Part shown: one piece after another, positions 44,908-54,438 of the stretch
Layout of the letters: every line of letters begins with the position of its first letter
How positions within the stretch are numbered: position 1 is the first letter of the stretch
From: Oscillibacter sp.
Lineage (GTDB): Bacteria; Bacillota; Clostridia; Oscillospirales; Oscillospiraceae
Length of the DNA: 64,000 nucleotides
Assembly (NCBI GenBank): GCA_022652815.1
Contig: JALCRR010000001.1
Span: forward strand, 89,829-153,828
Direction: 5' to 3'
Made by a program: the position numbers and the translations under genes
Notes under the pieces: model-generated
Database searches by the model: none
What the model was told of the DNA's origin: nothing
What the model saw: only the letters and a program-made list of their open reading frames with translations

Positions 44908-45735
44908 TCAGCTGTTTTTCCGAAAAACGTGGATGCGAAAGGAGATCCGGGTGGTCAGCGTGTCCAGCGCGGCAAGCCGCTCCATGCCGTCTTTCGGCGT
45001 ATTCCAGTAGTAGGGCGTCATCTGAAAAAGCGCGTGAATGTCCGCTTGGCAGGGCAGCGTGATGTCCCCCTCCACCGGCACCACCGTCTCGTAGGAAAAG
45101 CCGTCGTAGGGCGTTTGCTTCTCCTCATTGGGGTAGGGCTGGTCGTAGAGCACCTGCTTCATCTCCCACAGGTGCTCCGCTGCCGGCACCACGTAGAAAA
45201 AGGTGCCGCCCGGCTTTAAAACTCGGTGAAATTCCTCCAGCGCCAGCGGCGAAAAGCAGTTGATGAGCAGCTCCATGGACGCGTCCGCTACCGGCAGGTG
45301 ATAAGAAGAAGCCACGGCGAATTCCACGCTCTTTTCCCGCTTGGCGGCGTAGCGCAGAATGTATTTGGAAATGTCAATGCCCGCCATGCGCGGCGTTTTC
45401 CCGGCAGCAAGCAGCGCTTGAAAAATGCCGGACGTATAATAGCCCTCGCCGCAGCCGGTGTCCAAAACATTTGGCGCATCGCCGGTATGGCTGACCGCCA
45501 GCGCACACAGCGCGTCCTTCAAAGGCTGGTAGTAATCCCGGGAGAGAAACTCTCTCCGGGCGGCAGCCATGCCCTTGTCGTCGCCGGGGGCGGCGGAGTG
45601 CTTCTGATTCACGGGCAGCAGATAGGCGTAGCCCTCCCGGGCGAGGTCATAGCTGTGGCGGGAGGGGCACACGAGGGTTCTCTCCCCTCGCTCCAAGCTC
45701 TGTCCGCAGATCGGGCAGCGAAAAAGGCTGGTCAT
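44908..45735 (-). CDS. RlmA-like rRNA (guanine-N1) methyltransferase
   Basis: 275 residues. The N-terminal zinc finger MTSLFRCPICGQSL...LVCPSRHSYD and the segment AREGYAYLLPVNQ are hallmarks of RlmA/TlrB, then a SAM fold with NVLDTGCGEGYYTSG and a late FYVVPAAEHL. The family methylates G745/G748 in helix 35 of 23S rRNA and can affect macrolide resistance. ATG 45735 is chosen because AAGAGGAACTG lies before it and the product then begins at the zinc finger. It overlaps the MATE gene region by only a few bases. Confidence 0.85.
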   Translation of the reverse strand: MTSLFRCPICGQSLERGERTLVCPSRHSYDLAREGYAYLLPVNQKHSAAPGDDKGMAAARREFLSRDYYQPLKDALCALAVSHTGDAPNVLDTGCGEGYYTSGIFQALLAAGKTPRMAGIDISKYILRYAAKREKSVEFAVASSYHLPVADASMELLINCFSPLALEEFHRVLKPGGTFFYVVPAAEHLWEMKQVLYDQPYPNEEKQTPYDGFSYETVVPVEGDITLPCQADIHALFQMTPYYWNTPKDGMERLAALDTLTTRISFRIHVFRKNS

Positions 45736-45736
45736 T

Positions 45737-47128
45737 TTACAGTTCCTCTTTTCGGACGGTAACGTCGTTAATCCATTTGCGGCTGCGCAGGCGGATGACG
45801 CCCAGCGGCATTTTGAAAAAGTTCTCCGCTTGCGTGGCAATGCACACAAGCACGATGGGCGCATCCAGCACCAGCGCGCACAGCGCCGTCAGCGGAATGG
45901 CTGCCACCCACAGCGGGCTCAAATCCAGCACGGCGGCCATCCGGGCGTCACCGCCGGCGCGAAGAAGCCCCGTGATGTTGGTGATGTCAAAGGCGCGCAT
46001 GGGCATCACGCACAGGTACACGATGCACATGATGATCGCAATTCGGGTCGCCTGTTCGCTCAGCGAAAACAGCGGGTAAAGATAGGGAATAAACACGGTG
46101 GGCAGCAGCAGGGCAAGGCCCAGCGCAATGAGAATGCCCACCATGGCGGAAAGCGTCAGCAGGCAGGAACCCAGGTCGTAAACCTGCTCCTTCGTCGCAC
46201 CCTCTCCGATACGCTTGCCCACCACCACGGCGGTGGCACCCGCCAGACCGAAGCAGGTGACGGTGGAAAACTTGTCGATGTTGCCCATGATGGCGTAGGC
46301 TGCCAGCATGTCGGCGGAGATGGCCATGTGCCCCATGATCGCCGTCATGACGGAGGTGCCAAGACCCCACAGCGTCTCGTTGAGAATGACGGGGCCGGAA
46401 TAGTGCAGGGCACTTTTGGCAATCGCCACGCCGGGGTGGAAGAGTGCCTTGGGCTGCAGCGGAATCCGCCGGTTTGCAAGGGCGTAGACCAGCACGATGG
46501 CAAACTCGGCAATCCGGGAGGTGAGGGTCGCAATCGCCGCGCCGGTGATGCCCAGCGCAGGGGCACCGAAGTGTCCGAAAATCAAGCAGTAGTTCAAAAG
46601 TGTGTTCAGCAGCATGGAAGCACCAAACACCAGCATCCCAAACCGGGAATTTTCCGTGGAGCGCTGCATGCCCACATACACCGAGCTGACGGCGTTGAAG
46701 ATGTAGGAAATGCCCACGATCCGCAGGTACGGCGCACCCAGCTCAATGAGAATGGGGTTGTCGGTCACAATATTCATCACGCCGTGGGGAAAGAAAAACA
46801 GCACCACGGCCATGACCGCTGCAAGGGTGGCTCCCGCATACATGGCAACGCCCATGCAGCGGTTGATGGATTGGGTATCACCCTTGCCCCAGTATTGGCT
46901 GACCAGTACGGTCAAACCGCTCATCAGACCGAAAATAATGACTTGAATGAGGAAGATGGGGACGTTGGCGGCGGTGACGGCGGAGAGCGGGTTGTTACCC
47001 AGCAGCCCCACCATAAAGGTGTCCACAAAGCCAAGGGAAGTGGTGATGAGATTCTGCGCAATCAAAGGAAGCGCCAGTGTCCAGAGTCGTTTATAAAAAC
47101 CGGGCTCCCGCCGGAGTCGAGCAAACAT
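45737..47128 (-). CDS. MATE-family efflux transporter (NorM/DinF-like)
   Basis: 463 residues, twelve membrane helices. It starts at ATG 47128 (MFARLRREPGFYKRLWTLALPLIAQNL) after AAAGGATT. Typical motifs are LGFVDTFMVGLLG, VLVSQYWGKGD and GATAVVVGKRIGEG. It is one of four MATE proteins in this window. Exported substrate is unknown. It lies between the cysteine desulfurase and the rRNA methyltransferase genes on the minus strand. Confidence 0.88.
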   Translation of the reverse strand: MFARLRREPGFYKRLWTLALPLIAQNLITTSLGFVDTFMVGLLGNNPLSAVTAANVPIFLIQVIIFGLMSGLTVLVSQYWGKGDTQSINRCMGVAMYAGATLAAVMAVVLFFFPHGVMNIVTDNPILIELGAPYLRIVGISYIFNAVSSVYVGMQRSTENSRFGMLVFGASMLLNTLLNYCLIFGHFGAPALGITGAAIATLTSRIAEFAIVLVYALANRRIPLQPKALFHPGVAIAKSALHYSGPVILNETLWGLGTSVMTAIMGHMAISADMLAAYAIMGNIDKFSTVTCFGLAGATAVVVGKRIGEGATKEQVYDLGSCLLTLSAMVGILIALGLALLLPTVFIPYLYPLFSLSEQATRIAIIMCIVYLCVMPMRAFDITNITGLLRAGGDARMAAVLDLSPLWVAAIPLTALCALVLDAPIVLVCIATQAENFFKMPLGVIRLRSRKWINDVTVRKEEL

Positions 47129-47259
47129 GAAAAAATCCTTTCTCGGGTTTTGGGGCCGCGTCCCACAAAGGCCGGACGGAAATTGTCCGGGAATTAGGCG
47201 TCGTACCGAAGGTACGGGCGGGACAGCGCCCCGCGGGAATGAGAAAACGATTCCCCCAG

Positions 47260-48393
47260 TTACAGCATGGGAAACCGGGTGTCGTGATGAACCTTTAGCG
47301 CATCGGCGCATTCGTCGATGTCCGCAGTGGTGGTTTCCGGGCCGAAGGAAAGGCGGATCACGCCGGAGGCCGTCCGCTTGGGAAGCCCCAGCGCGGCAAC
47401 CACATGGCTGGGCTTGCCTTGATGGCAGGCGGAGCCGGCGGAAATGCAAATGCCCTTGGCGGAAAGATCGCTGACGATGTTCTGACTGGGGTAGCCCACC
47501 AGAGACACAGCCAGAATATGGGGCGCCGTGCCGTCGCCGATCAGCTGTAAATCGGGAATTTCAGACAGCCGTTCCACGGCGTAAGCCTTGATCTGCGCCA
47601 TGTGGGTCAGCTTTTCGGTAAGATGCTCCTGCCGTAGCTCCACGGCCTTGGCAAAGCCTGCAATCTGGGCGGTTGCCTCCGTGCCGGAGCGCAGCCCCGC
47701 TTCCTGCCCGCCGCCGGCCAGCAGCGGCTTGGGATTGCGCACCCGGGGACCGATGTACAGGGCACCAATGCCCTTGGGACCGCCGATCTTGTGGGCGGAA
47801 AGGGTGATAAAATCCGCACCCAGTGTTTTGGCGGAAAAGGGAACCTTCAAAAAGCCCTGCACTGCGTCGGTGTGCAGCAGCGTCTTGTCATTGATACTTT
47901 TTAGGCCATCCGCAATTTCGCGGACGGGGAAGATGCACCCGGTTTCGTTGTTCACCATCATCACGGACACAAGCACCGTGTCCGGTCGCACGGCGGAAAG
48001 CACCTGCTCTGCCGTCAAATCGCCGTTTTTGTCCGGCTTGAGATAGGTGATCTCATAGCCCTGCTTGGCAAGCCAGCCGCAGGGCTCTAAAATGGCGTTG
48101 TGCTCCACGGCGGTGGTGACGATGTGCCGGCCCACATGCCGGTTTTGCCACGCGGCGGCGGTGACGGCCCAGTTGTCGCCCTCCGTGCCGCAGGAGGTGA
48201 AATGAAGCTGCGCAGGCTCGCACCCCAGCGCGTCGGCCACGGTTTTGCGCCAGCCCTCTACAAGGGCATGGGCCTGCTGCCCCAGTGCGTACTGGGAGCT
48301 GGGGTTGCCGAACTGGTCGGTCAAAACCTCGTACATGGCGTCCGCCACGGCTTTCGGTATCGGCGTGGTGGCAGCGTGATCGAGATAAATCAT
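47260..48393 (-). CDS. Cysteine desulfurase (NifS/IscS-like)
   Basis: 377 residues, a class V PLP enzyme. MIYLDHAATTPI opens the protein; the PLP Lys is in SAHKIGGPKGIGALY and the sulfur-carrying Cys in SAGSACHQGKPSHV. HTDAVQ and AVEHNA bind the cofactor. It removes sulfur from cysteine for iron-sulfur clusters or tRNA thiolation. It is divergent from mtaB, which needs iron-sulfur clusters. Start ATG 48393. Two short hairpins lie in the spacer 47129-47259. Confidence 0.9.
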   Translation of the reverse strand: MIYLDHAATTPIPKAVADAMYEVLTDQFGNPSSQYALGQQAHALVEGWRKTVADALGCEPAQLHFTSCGTEGDNWAVTAAAWQNRHVGRHIVTTAVEHNAILEPCGWLAKQGYEITYLKPDKNGDLTAEQVLSAVRPDTVLVSVMMVNNETGCIFPVREIADGLKSINDKTLLHTDAVQGFLKVPFSAKTLGADFITLSAHKIGGPKGIGALYIGPRVRNPKPLLAGGGQEAGLRSGTEATAQIAGFAKAVELRQEHLTEKLTHMAQIKAYAVERLSEIPDLQLIGDGTAPHILAVSLVGYPSQNIVSDLSAKGICISAGSACHQGKPSHVVAALGLPKRTASGVIRLSFGPETTTADIDECADALKVHHDTRFPML

Positions 48394-48564
48394 GGAAAAA
48401 ACACTCCAATCCTACGGGAGACTTGCCCCCGGAACAGAAAACAAGTATAATAGATAAAATCCCAAGAAATTGTGGTAAAAACAGGAAGAAAATTCCTCCA
48501 ACGATAAAATTGCCGGAATCTAGTCTATTATATAAAAAAAATACGCGAATAGCAAGGAGAACCC

Positions 48565-49884
48565 ATGAAAGTTGCAATGGAAACCCTTGGCTGCAAGGTC
48601 AATCAATATGAGACCCAGGCGATGGAGCAGGAGCTTCGCCGCCGGGGACATGAAATCGTCCCCTTTGCATCGGAGGCTGACGCCTACGTGGTGAATACCT
48701 GCTCGGTGACGGCGGTGGGCGATCAAAAGTCCCGCCAGAGTGTCCACCGGGCGCAAAAGGCGCACCCTGGCGCGGTTGTCGCCGTGTGCGGCTGCTATCC
48801 ACAGACCCATGTGGCTGATGCCCGTGCGCTGGGTGTCGATCTGATCGGCGGCACCGGTGATCGACTGGGTTTTCTCGACCTGCTGGAAAAGGCCGTGGCG
48901 GAGAAAAAGACCGTGGCAGTGCCTGCTCCCGCCGAGGCCGTGGACGACTCCTTGAAGCGCCGGGACTTTGAGGTACTGCCTGCCGGCGGACTGCCCACCC
49001 GTACCCGCGCCATGCTGAAGGTGGAGGACGGCTGCGTCAACTTCTGCTCTTACTGCATCATTCCCTACGCCCGGGGTCCTGTGCGCTCCGAGCCGCTGCT
49101 CCGCGCAGCCGAACAGGCACGCGCTTTGGCGGCGGAGGGCTATCGGGAGATCGTGCTTACCGGCATCGAAATTTCCTCCTGGGGAAAAGACCTGAAAACC
49201 GGCGAGACGCTGATTGATCTGATCGAGGCCGTCTGCGCCGCCGCGCCGGACGTCCGCATCCGTCTGGGCTCGCTGGAGCCCCGCACGATTACGGAGGAGT
49301 TCTGCCGCCGTGCGGTCAAGCTGCCCAACCTCTGCCCCCAGTTCCACCTCTCCATGCAGTCCGGCTGCGATGCCACCTTGAAGCGCATGAACCGCAAGTA
49401 TGACACCGCGCGGTATTATGAATCGGTGGCGCTTTTGAACCGGCACTTTGACCAGCCTGCCGTGACCACGGATTTGATTACCGGCTTTCCGGAGGAGGAC
49501 GAGGCGGAATTTTCCCAGACGCTGGACTTTCTGCGCAAATGCGGTTTTGCTGCCATGCATGTTTTCCCATACTCCATCCGCCCCGGTACCCCTGCCGAGA
49601 AGATGACCCAGAACCCCAAAGCCGTCAAGGACGAGCGGGCGAAGCGGGCGTCGGCGGTGGCGAAGGAGCTGCACGAGACGTATCTTTCCGGCTGCGTGGG
49701 AAAAACCTACCCCGTGCTTTTCGAGCAGACCAGAGACGGAAAATGGTCCGGTCATGCGCCCAATTATATGGAGGTGCTGGCCGACGGAGAAAACCTTCAC
49801 AACGTGATTTGCAATGTTAAAATTACCGATACCCACGGGGGGTATCTGATCGGTGAGATTTTAAGAGAAAACGGAGAAAAATAA
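48565..49884 (+). CDS. mtaB: tRNA t6A37 methylthiotransferase
   Basis: 439 residues. An N-terminal UPF0004 domain with three cluster-binding Cys (ETLGCKVNQYE, VNTCSVTA, CGCYP), a radical SAM core with CVNFCSYC (Cys157, 161, 164), and a C-terminal TRAM domain (VGKTYPVLFEQ to the end). The SAM core IIPYARG, and LSMQSGCDATLKRMNRKY are characteristic of MtaB. It adds a methylthio group to t6A37 in tRNAs reading ANN codons. AAGGAGAA lies before ATG 48565. It is followed one base later by the HD-domain gene. Confidence 0.92.
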   Translation: MKVAMETLGCKVNQYETQAMEQELRRRGHEIVPFASEADAYVVNTCSVTAVGDQKSRQSVHRAQKAHPGAVVAVCGCYPQTHVADARALGVDLIGGTGDRLGFLDLLEKAVAEKKTVAVPAPAEAVDDSLKRRDFEVLPAGGLPTRTRAMLKVEDGCVNFCSYCIIPYARGPVRSEPLLRAAEQARALAAEGYREIVLTGIEISSWGKDLKTGETLIDLIEAVCAAAPDVRIRLGSLEPRTITEEFCRRAVKLPNLCPQFHLSMQSGCDATLKRMNRKYDTARYYESVALLNRHFDQPAVTTDLITGFPEEDEAEFSQTLDFLRKCGFAAMHVFPYSIRPGTPAEKMTQNPKAVKDERAKRASAVAKELHETYLSGCVGKTYPVLFEQTRDGKWSGHAPNYMEVLADGENLHNVICNVKITDTHGGYLIGEILRENGEK

Positions 49885-49885
49885 G

Positions 49886-50461
49886 ATGAAAAGCCATTTT
49901 TTTGCCTATATTTCCCGCCTGCGTTTTATCCAGCGCTGGGCGCTGATGCGCAATACGTCCCCTGAAAACGTGCAGGAGCACTCCCATCAGGTGGCGGTGC
50001 TGGCCCATGCGCTGGCAGTGATCCGCAACGAAAAATTCGGCGGACAGGTTGACGCCGGAGCCGTTGCGGTGGCAGCACTTTACCACGACGCCAGCGAAAT
50101 TATCACCGGCGATTTGCCCACGCCCATCAAGTATTACAATCCCGCCATCAAAACGGCCTACAAGGATGTGGAAGCGGTTGCCAACGCAAAGCTCGTATCC
50201 ATGCTGCCCCAAGAGTTACAGCCCACCTATGAGGACATCTTAAATGAGTATGACCCCGAAACGCAGGCGCTGGTCAAGGCGGCGGACAAGCTCTCGGCGT
50301 ACATCAAGTGCGTGGAGGAAGTCAAGGCCGGCAACGGCGAATTCCGGGAGGCTGCCGCCCAGACCCGCAAGGCGCTGGAGGCCTACGGCCTGCCGGAAGT
50401 GGCGTACTTCATGGAAACGTTCCTGCCCAGTTTCTCCCTAACGCTGGACGAGCTGAAATAA
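49886..50461 (+). CDS. YfbR-like 5'-nucleotidase (HD domain)
   Basis: 191 residues. HD motifs: NVQEHSHQVAVLAHAL (His32, His34), ALYHDASEIITGDLPTP (His67-Asp68) and KAADKLSAYIKC. These match YfbR/YpgQ proteins, metal-dependent 5'-deoxynucleotidases that act on dNMPs. It is directly coupled to mtaB (one-base gap). Confidence 0.9.
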   Translation: MKSHFFAYISRLRFIQRWALMRNTSPENVQEHSHQVAVLAHALAVIRNEKFGGQVDAGAVAVAALYHDASEIITGDLPTPIKYYNPAIKTAYKDVEAVANAKLVSMLPQELQPTYEDILNEYDPETQALVKAADKLSAYIKCVEEVKAGNGEFREAAAQTRKALEAYGLPEVAYFMETFLPSFSLTLDELK

Positions 50462-50464
50462 GAA

Positions 50465-50501
50465 AGATGCGCACCGCTTTTGCGGTGCGCATCTCTTTTT
50501 T
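50465..50501. terminator. Terminator between convergent yfbR-like and yqeY-like genes
   Basis: AGATGCGCACCGC (50465-50477), TTTT, GCGGTGCGCATCT (50482-50494), then CTTTTTT. It can also serve the convergent minus-strand gene, where GAAAAAAG precedes it. Confidence 0.85.
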
Positions 50502-50507
50502 CACATG

Positions 50508-50954
50508 TTACTTGAAATAAGTCATCAAAATCTGGTTGACCTGCTTGCCGTCGGCCTTGCCCTTCGTCAAGGGCATCAGCGCTTTCATAATCGCACCCTT
50601 GTCCTTCATGGTGGGAGCGGTCAAATTCAGCTGGGCGAGCACGCCCTCGATGGTTTTCTTGATCTCGGCCTCGTCCATCTGAGCGGGCAGGTACTCGGCG
50701 TAGATGGCGATGCGGGCCTTGGCCTCGTCAATGAGGGCGGCGTGGTCGGCGGGGGTGGTTTCGATGGTTTCCTTGAGCTGCTTGACTGCGTGGGAGATGA
50801 CGGTCAGTTCTTCCTCTTCGGTTAGGTCGGCGCGCTTGTCGATGGCCTTGGCCTTCAAGTCGGAGAGCAGGGCGGACAGGGCGTCCTTCCGAGCGGTGTC
50901 GCGGGCCTTCATGGCCTCCATCATCTGTTTACGGACTGTATCAATCATGGACAT
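50508..50954 (-). CDS. YqeY-like GatB/YqeY domain protein
   Basis: 148 residues, the complete YqeY length. MSMIDTVRKQMMEAMKARDTARKDALSAL opens it; LPAQMDEAEIKKTIEGVLAQL and GAIMKALMPLTKGKADGKQVNQI are the conserved C-terminal half, related to the tRNA-binding tail of GatB. Role unknown, possibly linked to tRNA or ribosome. Start ATG 50954, with an in-frame ATG two codons on. Confidence 0.85.
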   Translation of the reverse strand: MSMIDTVRKQMMEAMKARDTARKDALSALLSDLKAKAIDKRADLTEEEELTVISHAVKQLKETIETTPADHAALIDEAKARIAIYAEYLPAQMDEAEIKKTIEGVLAQLNLTAPTMKDKGAIMKALMPLTKGKADGKQVNQILMTYFK

Positions 50955-51018
50955 GATGAAATTCGCCTCTTTATTTAAGATGGTTCTATTTTATCCCTTT
51001 GACCGACGGATTACAAGT

Positions 51019-53067
51019 TCAGTTCAGCGTGTCGGCGTTCTGCGTGAAAAGCTCCGTCACCCGCGCGGCGGTGGCAGGACACGAGGCAAGGGTCGGGTCC
51101 TTTGCCAAAAGCGCGTCCGCGGCGGCCTGCGCCTCCTGCAAAAGCTTGGTGTCGCAGCCGATGTCGGCCACCCGCAGCCCGGGCAGACCGTGCTGCCGGA
51201 CGCCGAAAAAGTCGCCGGGACCCCGCAGACGCAGATCCTCCTCCGCAATTTTGAAGCCGTTGGAGGTTTTGACCATCACCCGCAGCCGGGCGCGGGTTTC
51301 CTCGTTTTTGTTGTCGGAGATTAGCACGCAGTAGGACTGGTGGGAACCGCGTCCAACCCGTCCCCGCAGCTGGTGGAGCTGGGACAGGCCGAACCGCTCG
51401 GCGTTTTCCACCACCATCACCGTGGCGTTGGGCACGTCCACGCCCACCTCAATGACGGTGGTGGAAACCAGCACGTCCGTCTCGCCCCGGGCAAAGGCGG
51501 ACATGACCGCGTCCTTTTCCTTGGGCTTCAGTTTTCCGTGGACGCAGCCGATGCGCAGGGAGGAAAGCGGCCCGGTTTGCAGCATTTTGGCATAGGCCGT
51601 GGCGGCCTTGCGCTCATCGGGCATCTCGTCGTTTTCCTCCACCATGGAGCAGACGATGTAGGCCTGCCGCCCCTCCGCCACCTGCTTTTTGATGAATTCG
51701 TAGATGCGCGGATGGTAGCTGCCGGAGACGGCGGTGGTGTTGATGGGCTGACGGCCGGGGGGCAGCTCGTCGATGATGGAGACGTCCAGATCGCCGTACA
51801 GGATCAGCGCCAGCGTCCGGGGGATCGGCGTTGCGGACATGACCAGCATGTGGGGGGAGTTGCCCTTGGCGCTCAGCGCCGCCCGCTGACCCACACCAAA
51901 GCGGTGCTGCTCGTCCGTGACCACCAGTCCCAGATCGTGATAGCGCACGCTCTCGGAAATCAAGGCGTGGGTGCCGATGGCGAAGTCGATCTCGCCCGTT
52001 TCCAGCTGGGCGCAGATGGATTTTTTCGTTTTGGCGGTGGTTGCCCCGGTGAGCAGGCAGCAGCGAATCCCCAGCTTTTCCAGCATGGGGGCAAGGCCGG
52101 CGTAGTGCTGCTGCGCCAGAATTTCCGTGGGCGCCATCAGCGCCGCCTGCCGCCCGTTTTTCACCAGAAAATAGACGCACGCGGCGGCAACCATGGTTTT
52201 GCCGGAGCCCACGTCGCCCTGGCACAGACGGTTCATGGGTCTGCCGGAGCGGAAATCTGCCATGGCGTCTGCCACGCAGCGCTTTTGCGCGCCGGTGAGG
52301 GAGAAGGGGAGACTTGCGTAAAACGGTGCCATATCCACGTCCTGGCAGGGTGGAACCTCCACAATTTCCCGCCGGGAGCGCAGACGGCGCAGGCCGATGG
52401 TGAAGAGAAACAGCTCTTCAAAGGCCAGCCGCCGCCGAGCAAGCTCCAGCGCCTCCATGGTTTCGGGAAAGTGGATGTTTTCATAGGCATAGCCGATGCG
52501 GCAGAGCTGGTGGGCAAGGCGGATGTCATCGGGCAGAATGTCCGGCAGAATGTCCTCGCAGGCATTGAGCCCCTGCCGGACAGACCGGGAGAGAATCAGC
52601 TGAGAAACCCCGGCGGTCAAGGGGTAGATGGGGACGATGCGGCCTGTGAATTCCCGCCGACCCTCCGCCTCCACCACGGGGTTTGCCATCTTCTTGCGTA
52701 GGAGATTGCCCTCGGCTTTGCCATAAAAAACGTAGGTCTGCCCCTGCACCAGATTGTTTTTCAGCCAGCTCTGATTGAAAAACGTCACGTCCAGCGTGCC
52801 AGTTTCGTCCACCGCCCGGAGCTTCACCAGATCCAACCCCTTGCGGATGTGGGAGAGGGTCGGCGGCGTGGCGATCATGGCGGCGACGCCTGCCATTTCG
52901 TCCGGGGCAAGCTCGGCAATGGTTTTTAGGGCGGAGCGATCCTCGTACCGGCGGGGAAACCACGAGATCAGATCCCGCAGCGTGCAGATATTCAGTTTTG
53001 CCAACGCCTTGGCCCGCATGTCTCCGATGCCGCGAATGGTGCGGACATCGGTGCTTAAATCTGCCAT
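51019..53067 (-). CDS. recG: ATP-dependent DNA helicase RecG
   Basis: 682 residues. N-terminal OB/wedge domain (ISWFPRRYEDRS), superfamily 2 helicase with GDVGSGKTMVAAA, VVTDEQHRFGVGQRAAL (DEQH box), MSATPIPRTLALI, and C-terminal ELPPGRQPI, QLRGRVGRG and final FAEEDLRLRGPGDFFGVRQHGLP. RecG reverses stalled forks and moves Holliday junctions. Start ATG 53067, opposite in direction to the sigma factor gene. Confidence 0.95.
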   Translation of the reverse strand: MADLSTDVRTIRGIGDMRAKALAKLNICTLRDLISWFPRRYEDRSALKTIAELAPDEMAGVAAMIATPPTLSHIRKGLDLVKLRAVDETGTLDVTFFNQSWLKNNLVQGQTYVFYGKAEGNLLRKKMANPVVEAEGRREFTGRIVPIYPLTAGVSQLILSRSVRQGLNACEDILPDILPDDIRLAHQLCRIGYAYENIHFPETMEALELARRRLAFEELFLFTIGLRRLRSRREIVEVPPCQDVDMAPFYASLPFSLTGAQKRCVADAMADFRSGRPMNRLCQGDVGSGKTMVAAACVYFLVKNGRQAALMAPTEILAQQHYAGLAPMLEKLGIRCCLLTGATTAKTKKSICAQLETGEIDFAIGTHALISESVRYHDLGLVVTDEQHRFGVGQRAALSAKGNSPHMLVMSATPIPRTLALILYGDLDVSIIDELPPGRQPINTTAVSGSYHPRIYEFIKKQVAEGRQAYIVCSMVEENDEMPDERKAATAYAKMLQTGPLSSLRIGCVHGKLKPKEKDAVMSAFARGETDVLVSTTVIEVGVDVPNATVMVVENAERFGLSQLHQLRGRVGRGSHQSYCVLISDNKNEETRARLRVMVKTSNGFKIAEEDLRLRGPGDFFGVRQHGLPGLRVADIGCDTKLLQEAQAAADALLAKDPTLASCPATAARVTELFTQNADTLN

Positions 53068-53190
53068 AGGAAGCCCTCCCCTTGCAAACAGATGTTCTGA
53101 TGGATATTATAAACACAAAGAGAAAATTTGAAAAGACCCTTGTAACAAAACACCCAATACGGCGTCTTATCCAGGAAAGGTGGTGAGAGA

Positions 53191-53673
53191 GTGGCCGACA
53201 TTGATTTTGAGGAGGTCTACCGGCAGTACTTTGCCGACGTGTACAAATACGCCTTTGCCCTGTCGCGGAATGCGCACATGGCGGAGGAGGTGACGCAGGA
53301 GACGTTCTTCCGGGCACTCTCCGCCATTGACAGCTTTCGGGGCGAGTGCCAGCTGCGGGTGTGGCTGTGTCAGATCGCCCGCAACCGCTACCTGTCCCTC
53401 TGCCGGGAGAACAAGCACACCGGCGAGATGGACGGGGAGATCGCGGACGGCGGCATCGAAACAGGCTTTGAGGAGCGGGAGACGGCGAAGCGCCTCCACA
53501 TCCTGCTCCACGCGCTGCCGGAGCCGTACCGGGAGGTATTCTCCCTGCGGACGTTCGGAGAGCTGCCGTTCGGGGAGATCGGGGAGCTGTTCGGAAAAAC
53601 CGAGAGCTGGGCGCGGGTGACCTATTTCCGCGCCAGACAGAAGCTGAAGGAGGGTTTTGACCATGAAATGTGA
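53191..53673 (+). CDS. ECF-family RNA polymerase sigma factor
   Basis: 160 residues. Sigma region 2 (about 8-75: YRQYFADVYKYAFALSRN, EEVTQETFFRALSAIDSF) and region 4 (about 105-155: LHALPEPYREVFSLRTF, EIGELFGKTESWARVTYFRARQKL). There is no sigma region 3. It is translationally overlapped by its anti-sigma gene (11 bases). The start is GTG at 53191, with AAAGGTGGTGAGAG just upstream. Targets are unknown; no consensus site is proposed. Confidence 0.92.
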   Translation: MADIDFEEVYRQYFADVYKYAFALSRNAHMAEEVTQETFFRALSAIDSFRGECQLRVWLCQIARNRYLSLCRENKHTGEMDGEIADGGIETGFEERETAKRLHILLHALPEPYREVFSLRTFGELPFGEIGELFGKTESWARVTYFRARQKLKEGFDHEM

Positions 53674-54382
53674 GATTGTGCAGGATTTGCTGCCGCTGTA
53701 CCACGACGGCGTGTGCTCCGGCGAGAGCCGCAAAGAGGTGGAGGAGCATTTGAAAACCTGCCCGTCGTGCCGGAAAATTCTGTCCGAAATCGGCACGCCG
53801 CTGCCCCAGCCGCCGGAGCTGCCCAACGCGGGGGCGAAAATCGTGCGGGACATTGCCCGGGAGTGGCGCAAGAGCAAGCACAAGGCGTGGCTTCGCGGCG
53901 CACTGATTGGGCTGGTGATCTGCGCGGCGCTGGCTTGCGGGTACTGGGGACTGTTTCAGTGGCCCTGCCGGGAGGTGCCGACAAAGAAGCTGGAGGTCAG
54001 CGAGCTGTGCCAGCTTCGGGACGGGCGGCTGTTGCTCCACCTGTATGTGGATGATGACTACGATCTCAACCGCGTGGCGTATGAGTATACTGGCGACACC
54101 ATGAACATTGTCCCGCTGCGGCCGGTGATTTGCCGGGAGCGGTCCGCAAACAGCGGACTGTGGGACGACGATTACTGCGTGGATGTGGCGGAGCACAACG
54201 AGTGGTCCCGGGACCATGACGACGGCTCCCAGGTGACGAAGGTCTATCTGGGGAAGGGCGAGGACGCGGTCCTCTTGTGGCAGGAGGGCATGGAATTGCC
54301 GGCTGCATCCGAGGAATCGGAGGAGCAGTGGGGATTCCAGCAGGGCAGCGCCGATTACTGGGCGGCGCAGCAGGCCAACTGA
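53663..54382 (+). CDS. Anti-sigma factor with zinc-finger N-terminus and membrane anchor
   Basis: 239 residues. The zf-HC2-type finger at the N-terminus has Cys3, His29, Cys33 and Cys36 (EEHLKTCPSC), typical of ZAS-domain anti-sigma factors that bind an ECF sigma. One membrane helix at about 76-97 (LRGALIGLVICAALACGYWGLF) is followed by an outside beta-rich domain of 140 residues that may sense a signal. It overlaps the sigma gene by 11 bases, the standard operon order. Confidence 0.88.
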   Translation: MKCEIVQDLLPLYHDGVCSGESRKEVEEHLKTCPSCRKILSEIGTPLPQPPELPNAGAKIVRDIAREWRKSKHKAWLRGALIGLVICAALACGYWGLFQWPCREVPTKKLEVSELCQLRDGRLLLHLYVDDDYDLNRVAYEYTGDTMNIVPLRPVICRERSANSGLWDDDYCVDVAEHNEWSRDHDDGSQVTKVYLGKGEDAVLLWQEGMELPAASEESEEQWGFQQGSADYWAAQQAN

Positions 54383-54390
54383 AAACAGCA

Positions 54391-54429
54391 AAAACAAGAC
54401 GGCGTGGAGATTCCACGCCGTCTTGTTTT
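54391..54429. terminator. Bidirectional terminator, 18-bp stem
   Basis: AAAACAAGACGGCGTGGA (54391-54408) pairs perfectly with TCCACGCCGTCTTGTTTT (54412-54429) around GAT. The A/T ends give a T-tract on both strands for the convergent anti-sigma and folA genes. Confidence 0.88.
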
Positions 54430-54438
54430 GACGATATA

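Noticed and set aside
45830..47197. 455-codon plus-strand frame opposite a MATE gene
   Set aside because: Arg/Gly/His-rich antisense product; the minus strand is a complete MATE transporter.
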